From positions 1 to 64,000 of the forward strand of contig NZ_JANQBD010000008.1 of the NCBI RefSeq assembly GCF_024722015.1: DNA of 64,000 bases. The letters run 5' to 3'. The number at the start of each line of letters is the position of its first letter. Position 1 is the stretch's first letter. Below are positions 25,335 to 33,590 of this stretch, in pieces. This stretch comes from Paenibacillus radicis (ex Xue et al. 2023). Its GTDB lineage: Bacteria > Bacillota > Bacilli > Paenibacillales > NBRC-103111. Made by a program: the position numbers and the translations under genes. The notes below the pieces were generated by a model. That model was not told the DNA's origin and did not search any database. It saw only the letters and a program-made list of their open reading frames with translations.

Positions 25335-25988
25335 TTAATGATGAGCGGTTAACCATTCGCGAGCAGTGTGCAGCCGATGTAGGATGGCAGCCTGTTTTAA
25401 ATTTAATAACCCTATATCAACTGATGTTTCTATGTAACCTACAATTTGATCAAACATAAAAACATTAAGTTTCTGGTTTATTACTTCCTTTTCGTACTCC
25501 ATATCTCCCAATACAAAAGGAACAAACTCTTCTACATCTTTGGACTTAACCTCTTGTAAATCATTGATTGTTGGGATGTAATATAGCGTCTTTCTCAATT
25601 CATCACTAAGACCATAGTGTTCCAGTAATTTTCCGTTTAATAATCTGAAATCATTATGGTATAAACCATGTATTTCTTTATCGGCATCCATTCTGTTTCT
25701 CAGCCAAGGTAGGTAAAAACCTTTCAGCCATATTTCATCAGCAATCAAATGTGTATAGTATCCCAATATATAAAGACTTTCTGCTTGCGAACTATATTTA
25801 TTCAAAAATCCTTTATAATCAACACTTCTAGAATAGTCTTGATGTTCACCTATAAAAAAATGCGATTCGTTTTTAGTTGCAACAGCATCTGGAGCAATAC
25901 TTCCAAGTAAAAAAGACGTTCTATCTTCTATCGTCAGACGCGCTGCAATTTTATTTGCAATAATTAAATGCATTATTCTTGAACCCAC
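25335..25988 (-). CDS. Zinc-dependent phospholipase C-like (PF00882-type) protein
   Basis: 217 aa. The start is probably GTG at 25988 (VGSRIMHL), six bases after GGGGG. His-rich motifs typical of the family are spaced through the chain: IMHLIIANKIA, LGSIAPDAV, LYILGYYTHLIADEIW. These match the group of soluble bacterial 'zinc-dependent phospholipase C / hydrolase' proteins that lack a signal peptide. The actual substrate is not known. Confidence 0.75.
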   Translation of the reverse strand: MGSRIMHLIIANKIAARLTIEDRTSFLLGSIAPDAVATKNESHFFIGEHQDYSRSVDYKGFLNKYSSQAESLYILGYYTHLIADEIWLKGFYLPWLRNRMDADKEIHGLYHNDFRLLNGKLLEHYGLSDELRKTLYYIPTINDLQEVKSKDVEEFVPFVLGDMEYEKEVINQKLNVFMFDQIVGYIETSVDIGLLNLKQAAILHRLHTAREWLTAHH

Positions 25989-26070
25989 ACTATCGCCCCC
26001 GTTATCCAATTAATAATACGATATTACCACTATTTTCCTAGCAGTGGCACACCGAATCTAAGCTGCGTTA

Positions 26071-26122
26071 AACTGCCCGTTAGCCATCCATGCATCCTCC
26101 TGCGTTGCACCACAGAACATGA
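26071..26122. repeat. Short repeat shared with 28505-28560
   Basis: CTGCCCGTTAGCCATCCATG with GCACCACAGAACATGAAA; the copy near 28505 reads CCCGTTAGCCAATCATGCAG with GCACCACAGAGGATGAAA. It may be a second subtype attached to the hairpin family. Confidence 0.55.
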
Positions 26123-26159
26123 AAGTTAATCCGTTCTTTCATGGTAGTTTAATGACCTT

Positions 26160-26243
26160 TCATCCCATTATCACTTCAAATAGAGCGTATAACCCAAATC
26201 CACCAATTAATATGTCACCGAAGTTCTCTTTAAGATACTTCAT
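26160..26243 (-). CDS. Possible 27-aa membrane peptide
   Basis: MKYLKENFGDILIGGFGLYA plus seven residues: an amphipathic start then a hydrophobic stretch. GGATGTGAT lies seven bases before the ATG, a weak ribosome binding site. It could be a small toxin-like or regulatory peptide, or the remnant of a larger gene. No family recognised. Confidence 0.35.
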   Translation of the reverse strand: MKYLKENFGDILIGGFGLYALFEVIMG

Positions 26244-26304
26244 AAAATCACATCCGATTAATGTTTTCACTAACATCTATACGTTTTCATGCACTAGAAG
26301 TTAC

Positions 26305-26397
26305 GTTATCCTGCCGGTTAGCGTACCGCGGCTGTCGATCGATGCTGGCAGCCGCGTTTTGGTTGTTTATTGAACTATCGTGTCCCGTTTAGTTTAA
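26305..26397. repeat. Hairpin intergenic repeat
   Basis: CTGCCGGTTAGCGTACCGCG leads into GCGGCTGTCG...TGGCAGCCGCG, then TTGTTTATTGAACTATCG and CCCGTTTAGTTTAATC. A typical full-length member. Confidence 0.8.
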
Positions 26398-26474
26398 TCA
26401 ATAGGCATTATTTTTTAACCTTTGACGCATTCCGAAATCGAATTCGGGAGGAAGCCAAAAAAATTTAAAAACAA

Positions 26475-26496
26475 TACTGACATACTGTTGTCAGTA
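26475..26496 (+). promoter_or_regulatory. Palindromic operator upstream of the GC-rich VOC gene
   Basis: TACTGACA, six bases, TGTCAGTA: perfect 8-bp arms. It shares the TGACA-N6-TGTCA core with 22905-22924. A second small palindrome (CCGAAATCGAATTCGG) lies at about 26431. The promoter of the next gene probably lies around here. Confidence 0.6.
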
Positions 26497-26614
26497 GCAT
26501 TTTTTTATAATCGAAGTAAGTAACCGTAAGGGAGTGGGGGATAAATGCGAAGTATCTGGTCCAAAATGATATGATACGTTATTGTATAATTTATTATAGG
26601 AAGGATGGTATCTC

Positions 26615-27019
26615 GTGAATTTTGCTTCTGTACGCATCATTACCGACGACGTGGATCGTCTCGTCGAGTTCTATGAGAAAGTCATGGGTGTTTCGGCGGA
26701 ACGCCCCGCGCCCGTCTTTGCCGAACTCATTGTGCCATCGTGCACCCTGGCGATCGGCCACTCCCAGACGGTGCAACTGTTCGGCGCTGGTTCCGCAGTG
26801 GCGGCCGACAATCACACTGTCATCATCGAGTTCCGCGTCCACGATGTCGATGCCGAATACGAGCGCTTGAAGCCGTTTGTCGACCAGTGGGTAAAGGAAC
26901 CAACCACAATGCCGTGGGGGAACCGTGCTGTGCTGTTTCGCGATCCCGACGGCAACCTGGTTAACCTCTTCGCGCCGGTGACCGAGGAAGCGATCAAACG
27001 GTTCAGCGGTAGGCGTTGA
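26615..27019 (+). CDS. Glyoxalase/VOC family protein, GC-rich
   Basis: 134 aa, GTG start after GGAAGGA. VOC fold: SVRIITDDVDRLVEFYEKVM, a central VIIEFRVHDVDAEYERLKPF, and VLFRDPDGNLVNLFAP near the end, with the usual metal-side Glu replaced by Asn in NLVNLF. That suggests binding rather than classical glyoxalase I activity; relatives include bleomycin-binding-like proteins. Codon use is strikingly rich in G/C at third positions compared with the A/T-rich neighbours, a sign of recent acquisition. It has its own terminator and an upstream palindrome. Confidence 0.85.
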   Translation: MNFASVRIITDDVDRLVEFYEKVMGVSAERPAPVFAELIVPSCTLAIGHSQTVQLFGAGSAVAADNHTVIIEFRVHDVDAEYERLKPFVDQWVKEPTTMPWGNRAVLFRDPDGNLVNLFAPVTEEAIKRFSGRR

Positions 27020-27088
27020 CGGACAGTTGAAGTGAGTGAGGCAAATTTCATAGTTAGTAATTTTACTAACCGCTTCATAGAAAGAGAC

Positions 27089-27124
27089 CAGAGACCATAG
27101 CAACGAGCTATGGTCTCTTCATTT
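27089..27124 (+). terminator. Terminator after the VOC gene
   Basis: AGAGACCATAG...CTATGGTCTCT followed by TCATTTT. Confidence 0.8.
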
Positions 27125-27139
27125 TATCTAGGTTCTTCA

Positions 27140-27403
27140 TTATTTATTGAGAAATGGATCTATTTCGCGATCCTTTTTGTCTAAATATATTTTGTTATCG
27201 CCTTCCGTATAGCTCCAAAAAAATATTTGTTTTAATCTCAAATAGCCTTCCCAGCCGGTAATAAAGTGGTTATTGGAATTACTACGAACGTCCTCCTGGA
27301 GTTCTTTTTTTGGAGACTTATCCTCTATGTTAAACGCCTCCTTTTTTGGGCGAGTATCTCTCCGATTTAATAACGGTGTGGAAAGATCAGGTCTCCAACC
27401 CAT
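27140..27403 (-). CDS. Hypothetical 87-aa protein
   Basis: The ATG at 27403 follows GGGGG by about eight bases. The chain is hydrophilic: a Lys-rich first half (RPKKEAFNIEDKSPKKELQ) and an aromatic second half (WEGYLRLKQIFFWSYTEGDN). No family recognised. Coding potential is suggested by the composition and the ribosome binding site, but it could be the tail of a decayed gene. Confidence 0.45.
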   Translation of the reverse strand: MGWRPDLSTPLLNRRDTRPKKEAFNIEDKSPKKELQEDVRSNSNNHFITGWEGYLRLKQIFFWSYTEGDNKIYLDKKDREIDPFLNK

Positions 27404-27604
27404 TTATTTGCCCCCAGGGCTACTGATAATGATCGGCAGCAGTTTCAAGTATCGTTCTGCGTTAATTCAATCATTTTTTACGCCATGCATCATAATCACC
27501 AGCATTCCCCAGGACAGGGCACTTGTCACTCGACAAAGGTGGTGCCTGTTAAAGACACCATCTTTTGACAATATGGCTTACACCTGATTATGCAAAATAA
27601 TATT

Positions 27605-28312
27605 TTAACACCTTACATGTTTGCGTTTGAAACCAAGTTGCCCTCTAGCTACTGCCTTTTGAATATTTTCGAAAGCATTTAGATACTTGCTTTTTCCCTT
27701 GTCTTTTTTGACTTCTACTGGGCATACTGCCTTCGCAGTTGCGACCGCCTTATCATGGAGTGGCAAATAGGAAGTCGCCACTGTGTATATAAAATTATTC
27801 ATGGCATATTTCGTTCGCTCAGGAGCCTCGTGAACCGTATTTTCCACTTGCTCAAGCATCAAGGCGAGCTTGCTTTCGGAAAATTCACTGTCCGGACGAC
27901 TACCCAACAGCCAGCAATAACAACTCCAGCCTGCTGACATCCTCAAATCTTCGAAGCTTACGATCCACTTATCGGCAACATCTTGCGCAATATCCGCTTC
28001 CGATAAAGTAACAGCCACCACAAAATCGGACAACATATAAAAATACGCTGAATCCATCCAACGATCATAATCTGCCTCAGTCATTGCGTTTGGTTCAGCA
28101 ATGATACCGGCAAAGTACATGGCGTCGTAATTCCCTGTGGCATAAAGCTGTTCCGCCAAAGATTGATTGAGCTTAGTTTTCTTGAAAATCGGCTTCATCT
28201 CGCCTGTCGCTACCCCAAGAAGCGGCTCTCTCGCGCCATTGGATATGTAGATTTTCTTGATTCGTTCCTTGGCAAGAGCTTCAAGCTCCTGCATAACCAT
28301 TTCTAGATTCAT
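27605..28312 (-). CDS. DNA alkylation repair protein (AlkD-like HEAT repeats)
   Basis: 235 aa, all-helical, matching the PF08713 DNA alkylation repair group: EPLLGVATGEMKPIFKK near the N-terminus, LAEQLYATGNYDAMYFAGII, DFVVAVTLSEADIAQDVADKW, and a C-terminal helix with KKDKGKSKYLNAFENIQKA. Family members such as AlkC/AlkD excise alkylated purines, but this subgroup is shorter and is uncharacterised. AAGGAAG precedes the ATG. Confidence 0.8.
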   Translation of the reverse strand: MNLEMVMQELEALAKERIKKIYISNGAREPLLGVATGEMKPIFKKTKLNQSLAEQLYATGNYDAMYFAGIIAEPNAMTEADYDRWMDSAYFYMLSDFVVAVTLSEADIAQDVADKWIVSFEDLRMSAGWSCYCWLLGSRPDSEFSESKLALMLEQVENTVHEAPERTKYAMNNFIYTVATSYLPLHDKAVATAKAVCPVEVKKDKGKSKYLNAFENIQKAVARGQLGFKRKHVRC

Positions 28313-28424
28313 TCTTTAACACTTCCTTCTACTTGGAGTTTTGCCCTATCCGGCACTTTGATGAATCCTACACTTTAAGTAGTTTAACATGGAACTATAG
28401 CCCATAAAAAACCGCCTACTGCCA

Positions 28425-28560
28425 CCACGCAATCCTGCCCGTTCGTACAACGCGGCTGCCGATCCATGCCAGCAGCCGCGTCATTATTGTTGATTAAGCT
28501 AACGTTTCCCGTTAGCCAATCATGCAGCGCAAGATCAGCGCTGCACCACAGAGGATGAAA
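28425..28560. repeat. Hairpin intergenic repeat plus short subtype repeat
   Basis: CTGCCCGTTCGTACAACGCG, GCGGCTGCCG...AGCAGCCGCG stem, then TTGATTAAGCTAACGTTTCC and CCGTTAGCCAATCATGCAGC, which continues as the GCACCACAGA motif shared with 26071-26122. Confidence 0.75.
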
Positions 28561-28800
28561 ATGGATTCCCTAGTCTATACTGCTTGTAGGGCTGGCGAAG
28601 AAGGTCGATAAGCTATGGTGCCATAGAGCCCAACCGTTAGTCTGACTCCGACCACCACGGTGCATCACAGAATGTCGCACCCGATATGGGTAGCACTTAT
28701 GGGAGATTAATCTTTTTTTGGTTGTTGCACCAGCCTTGCCTTTACTTGTTGTCAGTAAATCGTTTTGCTCCAACTTATATGATTACTCACGTGGCTCAGC
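28561..28800. other. Unexplained, possibly structured region
   Basis: No convincing gene. The minus strand carries short complementary stretches (GTGCTACCCATATCGGGTGC; GCTCTATGGCACCATAGC), reminiscent of the folded noncoding ends of insertion sequences, but no transposase is adjacent. Identity unknown. Confidence 0.3.
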
Positions 28801-28909
28801 CTTTTTTAAAAAGTGTAATGCTGGGTCTATTTTCCTATGCTCTTTTACTGGTTTTGAGCTAATTTAATTTTCATGGGAGCTTGATAAGCTACTTCGCTAT
28901 TTTTTTCAA

Positions 28910-29788
28910 TCAATCCTTTAAACTCCGATACTCTTTAGGTGTCTTATTATATTGTTTTTTAAAAGATTGAATGAAGTGATTAACATGATTGAAACCCACT
29001 TTACTAGCTACTTCGGTTATTGTGTATTCAGTGGAGTTTAATAACTCAGCACTTTTTTTGATTCGATACTTAATTAAATAGTCATAAGGAGTCGTATGAA
29101 GTGTTTTCTTAAAACTTCGAGTGCACTCAGAAACACTAAGGTGTGCAGCATCAGCTATTTCTTGTAGAGATGGGTTATTAACATAGTTCTGATGGATATA
29201 ACTAATCATCAATTGAATTCGTTCTTGCTGCTGTTTTATGTGTTTGGGTGATTCTACGCTAGTCATTGAGATATTTGTTATCATGGTCAACCATAGTTGT
29301 ACAGTCATAATAGAAACCTCGTATTCCCAGCCCCAGCCTTTAACGTTGAACTTATCTTTTAACCTCCAGAGGATCTCCAACATAGTGCTTTGCCATGTTG
29401 TTTCAGGTCTTATTACTAGTGATAAAAATAAAGAGTTGGTATAAGGGAGTACATATTTTTTTTCCATTTGGCTATCAGAATAAAAAGCAAGTAATTTCTC
29501 CGCGAAATTAAAGCTTACGTATTCACTATTTTTATCAACTTGCGTAGATACGTGTAATACTCCCTTATTTATAAAAATTGCATGTCCAGCTTTTAGCTCA
29601 TGAGTTACACCATTGACTTGTATAAAAATCTTGCCTTCAGTTACCAATGTAAACTGGAGTTCTTCATGCCAGTGTAATTCATTAAAGCCTCGTCCCTTAG
29701 GAATACAGCTTAAAGAGGTTACGGTATACATAGCATACGGAAAAGAAGTATCGGGATATTGATTGATCTCATGTAATTTGTTAATCAA
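28910..29788 (-). CDS. AraC-family transcriptional regulator with cupin sensor
   Basis: 292 aa, TTG start eight bases after GGAG. The N-terminal cupin (about 20-110) shows FNELHWHEELQFTLVTEGKI and GHAIFINKGVLH. The C-terminal double HTH (about 195-290) shows LQEIADAAHLSVSECTRSFK and EVASKVGFNHVNHFIQSFKK. Divergent from the transporter at 29918, which it probably controls. The inducer is unknown. Confidence 0.92.
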   Translation of the reverse strand: MINKLHEINQYPDTSFPYAMYTVTSLSCIPKGRGFNELHWHEELQFTLVTEGKIFIQVNGVTHELKAGHAIFINKGVLHVSTQVDKNSEYVSFNFAEKLLAFYSDSQMEKKYVLPYTNSLFLSLVIRPETTWQSTMLEILWRLKDKFNVKGWGWEYEVSIMTVQLWLTMITNISMTSVESPKHIKQQQERIQLMISYIHQNYVNNPSLQEIADAAHLSVSECTRSFKKTLHTTPYDYLIKYRIKKSAELLNSTEYTITEVASKVGFNHVNHFIQSFKKQYNKTPKEYRSLKD

Positions 29789-29917
29789 ATATAGTTCTCC
29801 CTTTCGAATATGACGATATATCTATATTTTTTAAAGATATTATTACAGAATTATATTGAGGATGATGATATTATTATATACCGTTAGATCTTTTCAATAC
29901 TACAAGTGGAGGTACCC

Positions 29918-30799
29918 ATGAAACTAAATAAATCAAATGCGGCAGTCAATCCGTATTTTTTGCTATGTATCAGTATTCTTGCTATTGCCATATCATCAAT
30001 TATGATTAAATCATCAAATACTCCCCCGTCTGTTGCAGGAATGTATAGGTTATATATAACTGTATTGATCATGCTTCCTTTTGTGTCTTGGAAAAAGCTT
30101 AGATTAATACGATTAACTAAGTATGATTGGCTTCTTGTTTTATTTGCGGGTTTTTTTCTCGGATTACATTTTCTATTTTGGATGGAGTCTTTATCTTATA
30201 CATCCGTAGCAAGTTCGATGGTTATTTTGACTTTACAACCTCTATTTGTAATGATTGGATCTTATTTTATTTTTAAAGAACGAGTAAACAAACTAATGGT
30301 ACTATGCATGATAACTGCGATTTTCGGTTCTATTATTATAGCTTGGGGAGATATAGGCGTCTCAAGAGAAGCGCTAATCGGAGATACATTTTCCTTATTG
30401 GGGACTATCTCCATTTCTGCTTATATGCTAGCAGGACAAAAAGTTAGCCATAAAATACCAACTAATATATATAGCGTTATTGCTTTTTTCATTGGTGGTA
30501 GCGTCATGCTGATATACAGCCTAATGAACCATTTTTCTTTAATAGACTATAGTTCCTCTGACTGGATGTACTTCTTATTACTTGCCTTAATTCCAACTAT
30601 ATTTGGGCATTTTATATTTAATCTGTTACTAAAATCAATCGGTGCAACTACTGTTTCTGTCGGTGTTATCGGTGAACCTGTCCTTGCCATAATCCTTGCA
30701 TACTTTATTTTGGGAGAAGCTGTAAGTTCCTTTCAAATCCTTGGAGGATTATTTACAATAGTGGGAATGGGATTTTATTTTGGGGCTAAGTCTAAATGA
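29918..30799 (+). CDS. EamA/DMT-family transporter
   Basis: 293 aa from the ATG at 29918, which has GGAGG upstream. Ten hydrophobic segments in two EamA halves, with SVASSMVILTLQPLFVMIGS and TVSVGVIGEPVLAIILAYF as the paired conserved regions. Probably exports an amino acid or related metabolite; no specific substrate signal. Divergent from and probably regulated by the AraC protein at 28910. It ends 12 bp before the convergent NUDIX gene. Confidence 0.9.
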   Translation: MKLNKSNAAVNPYFLLCISILAIAISSIMIKSSNTPPSVAGMYRLYITVLIMLPFVSWKKLRLIRLTKYDWLLVLFAGFFLGLHFLFWMESLSYTSVASSMVILTLQPLFVMIGSYFIFKERVNKLMVLCMITAIFGSIIIAWGDIGVSREALIGDTFSLLGTISISAYMLAGQKVSHKIPTNIYSVIAFFIGGSVMLIYSLMNHFSLIDYSSSDWMYFLLLALIPTIFGHFIFNLLLKSIGATTVSVGVIGEPVLAIILAYFILGEAVSSFQILGGLFTIVGMGFYFGAKSK

Positions 30800-30811
30800 T
30801 CACTTACACAT

Positions 30812-31273
30812 CTACTTAACAAAAGGTGGCTTTTCGCCGGACAATAAATCCTCAAAGAAAAGTTTGTGGTCGGGATAGAGATTCTTTGGTAGCGAATGAG
30901 TCGGAAAAAATTTAGTTTCCAACGATTCATGGGAAGTTCGTAATTCACCTTCAAATTCCTTGCAAGTAAACATGATTTGAACCAGTGATGATTGGTCACC
31001 ATTACCGAAAACTTTTTCAGTGTTTGAATATATGCCGAACAATTCCATTGTTCCAAGCCGTATTCCAGTTTCCTCGAATACTTCTCTTCTTGCAGTATCT
31101 TCAATTTTCTCACCAAGTTCCATGAAACCACCTGGAAGTCCCCAATAACCATTGTCTGAACGACGATGTAATAATATATGGTATTTTTCATTAAAAACAA
31201 AAGCCCCTGCTACCACCATAATCACTTTTGTATGACCAACCAACTGCCGTAAATCTTGAATGTAATCAGCCAT
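30812..31273 (-). CDS. NUDIX hydrolase
   Basis: 153 aa. Complete Nudix box: GGFMELGEKIEDTARREVFE then ETGI, preceded by NGYWGLPGG. N-terminus MADYIQDLRQLVGHTKVIMV is typical of the Bacillus group that hydrolyses nucleotide or coenzyme diphosphates. GAGGTAT lies before the ATG. Convergent with the transporter at 29918. Confidence 0.92.
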   Translation of the reverse strand: MADYIQDLRQLVGHTKVIMVVAGAFVFNEKYHILLHRRSDNGYWGLPGGFMELGEKIEDTARREVFEETGIRLGTMELFGIYSNTEKVFGNGDQSSLVQIMFTCKEFEGELRTSHESLETKFFPTHSLPKNLYPDHKLFFEDLLSGEKPPFVK

Positions 31274-31374
31274 AGTTATACCTCGTAATTCATAGAATAA
31301 GTGACCTTATTATATTCTTCTTAGTACTGGTTATAAATGGATTTTTATGACTTTAATATGGAGTTTTGTTATTG

Positions 31375-31660
31375 AGCATAACTGCCCGATAGCTTAATCC
31401 ATCCGCCAGTCTAATTCTTTATTTTCTCACTCTGCAACAATATTTTCATTTAACATCTGCAACTATACTTCGCGACAATGTAGGGAGAATTGTGCATTTT
31501 CAAATGACACAAATCTCCCTACATAAAAAATAAAAAGCCTGATTCCTCAAGCTTTTCTTTCAATTGAGGCTGGCTGCTTTCTCTTAACTCGCACTATACC
31601 TAGTCAATGCTATACTGCTTCACTCAGGGCTGCAGCAGCGTTTCATCTTATATGAAAACA
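31375..31660. repeat. Long dispersed repeat, copy B
   Basis: Copy of the 1155-1345 block with an extra internal stretch holding a transposon-end palindrome. It begins with a degenerate ACTGCCCGATAGCTTAAT of the hairpin family. No gene is seen from 31274 to 31850. Confidence 0.7.
31479..31523. mobile_element. 45-bp palindrome of two abutted transposon ends
   Basis: TGTAGGGAGAATTGTGCATTT faces its near-complement AATGACACAAATCTCCCTACA. The right arm equals the tip at 13707-13727. It looks like an element collapsed to its two ends or a minimal MITE; copy A of the host repeat lacks most of it. Confidence 0.6.
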
Positions 31661-31850
31661 ATCATTATTATATATATCATCATCTTCTTCGGCTTATCAA
31701 GATAGCGACTTCTACAGGCTTGGTGCTCGGCACTCGTCCTCAGGAGTAATCAAACTACCTCTTTGTGGCGATTACGGTGTTGGAGAAGTACATTGTTCGC
31801 TAAGGCGCGGTCCAAAGTCAAGACGTCTGTCAGCTTAATTACTGCGTATA

Positions 31851-31893
31851 GAAATAGGACGAAGCAGTGGCAGTGCCCTGATCGTCCTATTTC
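31851..31893 (-). terminator. Terminator of the truncated ABC gene
   Basis: GAAATAGGACGA...TCGTCCTATTTC, overlapping the stop codon of the fragment at 31893. Confidence 0.65.
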
Positions 31894-32456
31894 TATTTGG
31901 ATCGCTCCTTCCTTATTTTACTTTCTGGATTTCCAGTAACTGACCGAAACAATCCGTCCATCTCCGTGGATAGCTGATTATAGCCTCCCTGCTGGATGAG
32001 TCTGCCCTTATCTAGTACGATAACCTGATCTGCATGTCGAAGTGTGGACAATCGATGAGCGATGACAATAATCGTCATGCTTCCTCTCAATCTCTCGATC
32101 GATTCTTGAACAATCGTTTCATTATCGCTGTCAAGTGCACTTGTAGCTTCGTCCAGAATAAGAATAGTCGGCTTCCGAAGTATCGCTCTAGCCAATACGA
32201 TTCGTTGACGTTCTCCCCCCGACAACCGTACGCCACGTTCACCGATCACCGTTTCCAGTCCATCAGGCAGCTGCCGTATCAATTCGTCAGATGCTGCGAA
32301 TCGCAGCGCCTCCCACATTTCTTCATCCTTTGCACTAGGGGCAGCTGCATAAAAATTTACTTTAATCGTGGACTGGAATAAGAATGGGTCCTGAGGGACA
32401 TAACCTACGGTTCCCCTTAATCTTATCGATAATTCCGCACTTAGCTCCGTGCTCAT
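31893..32456 (-). pseudogene. ABC exporter, C-terminal ATPase fragment
   Basis: 187 codons covering the second part of an ABC-transporter nucleotide-binding domain: Q-loop (GYVPQDPFLFQSTI), signature (LSGGERQRIVLARA), Walker B (ILILDEATSALD) and H-loop (IVIAHRLST). The Walker A loop and the whole membrane domain are missing, so it cannot bind ATP normally. The break coincides with TTATCCGTTAGTTTAATTAC at about 32468, an end motif of the hairpin repeat family, implicating the repeat in the deletion. Confidence 0.9.
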
Positions 32457-32619
32457 TGAGCTATAATCAGTTATCCGTTAGTTTAATTACAGGGGGACGA
32501 ACCACATGTGTTCAAATGACTTCTTCATCATCTTAGGCATCTGTGCAGTCAAATAGTTATTAACCCACATAGCATGAAATACGATTTAATTTAAACTTCT
32601 AAAAAGGAAGTGGAATTCA

Positions 32620-32901
32620 ATGTTCTTTATCCCACAACCACAGGTGTACATGAGACAACCGCAATCTCCTCCACCTGCATTCATCCCCCAAAAACCTGAG
32701 GTGTCTTATGTAGTTGACTGTTTATATGAATACACATATGTCTGGCTGCTGAATGGAGACAATTTCTGGTTTTATCCGACTCGTGTAGAGTACGGTGAAG
32801 TCTCAGGTTATAGGTGGAATGGAGCGTTTTGGATGTTTTATGGCATTGATCCAAGAATAATTGATGTCGTTGCGTGCCCCCAAATTCCAACCCTCTACTG
32901 A
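32620..32901 (+). CDS. Hypothetical 93-aa aromatic-rich protein
   Basis: AAAAAGGAAG lies 11 bases before the ATG. A proline-rich N-terminus (FFIPQPQ, PQSPPPAFIPQKP) precedes a compact domain rich in Tyr and Trp (CLYEYTYVWLLNGDNFWFYP, GYRWNGAFWMFYG). Small proteins of this style are common in spore-forming Bacillales, and a spore-associated or surface role is possible but not shown. A hairpin repeat follows. Confidence 0.65.
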   Translation: MFFIPQPQVYMRQPQSPPPAFIPQKPEVSYVVDCLYEYTYVWLLNGDNFWFYPTRVEYGEVSGYRWNGAFWMFYGIDPRIIDVVACPQIPTLY

Positions 32902-32944
32902 GATGATTATTAGTTACTACTTATTTTACTTACTTTGCACGACC

Positions 32945-33029
32945 TCCTGCCTGATTACAAGAAAAGGCAGCCGTTCAATCTGTATCGGCTGCCTTCCTTG
33001 TTTATTGAACTCTTGTATACGTTAGCTCA
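32945..33029. repeat. Hairpin intergenic repeat
   Basis: CTGCCTGATTACAAG, AAGGCAGCCG...CGGCTGCCTT stem, then TTGTTTATTGAACTCTTG and ACGTTAGCTCAAAG. It separates convergent genes. Confidence 0.75.
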
Positions 33030-33039
33030 AAGAACTTTC

Positions 33040-33504
33040 TCATACCATGAACTTTTCTGCTTGAAATCCATCTACTGGAAATCCGTACTCTAATGATCGC
33101 AGATAAAATTCACCAATACTATATTTCATGTCAATGTAAATCTCATTAATACTAACACTATCATTTTCCCATAGTTCATCATGGAAAATATATCCCATCG
33201 TATATGTAGTAAGATTTAAAACAATATAATCTCCATTAAGCCCATGACCAACAATAAGTAAACTTTCGTTGATGCATTTTTCATTAGGGTGAGCGCTATT
33301 TTCTCCTGACAAGTCATTCACCTTATAGAAAACATTGTATCTAAACTTGATTTCTTGGTGATAAGAATGGGATAAAAAGAAATTGAAGATATCTTTGTTA
33401 TTAATATACTTTTTTAGAAATTCAGCCGTTTTTTGCGAAGGTTCTTGAGTTCTTAATGCAATTTTTGTTTTACGTAATGCTTCATCAAATAGGTTTGAGT
33501 TCAT
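33040..33504 (-). CDS. SMI1/KNR4 (SUKH)-like protein
   Basis: 154 aa. The central segment SLLIVGHGLNGDYIVLNLTT followed by YTMGYIFHDELWEN resembles the SUKH fold (G.G..GD.I.L...G.V....HD). SUKH proteins are frequently immunity proteins against contact-dependent toxins, but no toxin gene is adjacent, so that role is only possible. GGGGAGACAGG precedes the ATG. Confidence 0.55.
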   Translation of the reverse strand: MNSNLFDEALRKTKIALRTQEPSQKTAEFLKKYINNKDIFNFFLSHSYHQEIKFRYNVFYKVNDLSGENSAHPNEKCINESLLIVGHGLNGDYIVLNLTTYTMGYIFHDELWENDSVSINEIYIDMKYSIGEFYLRSLEYGFPVDGFQAEKFMV

Positions 33505-33590
33505 TCCTGTCTCCCCTAATGCGTTAAGTTATGATGTTCTAATCGGTTAAAGAAGATAGGTGCATTTTCTATTAGTAAGTTTGGCCAGTG

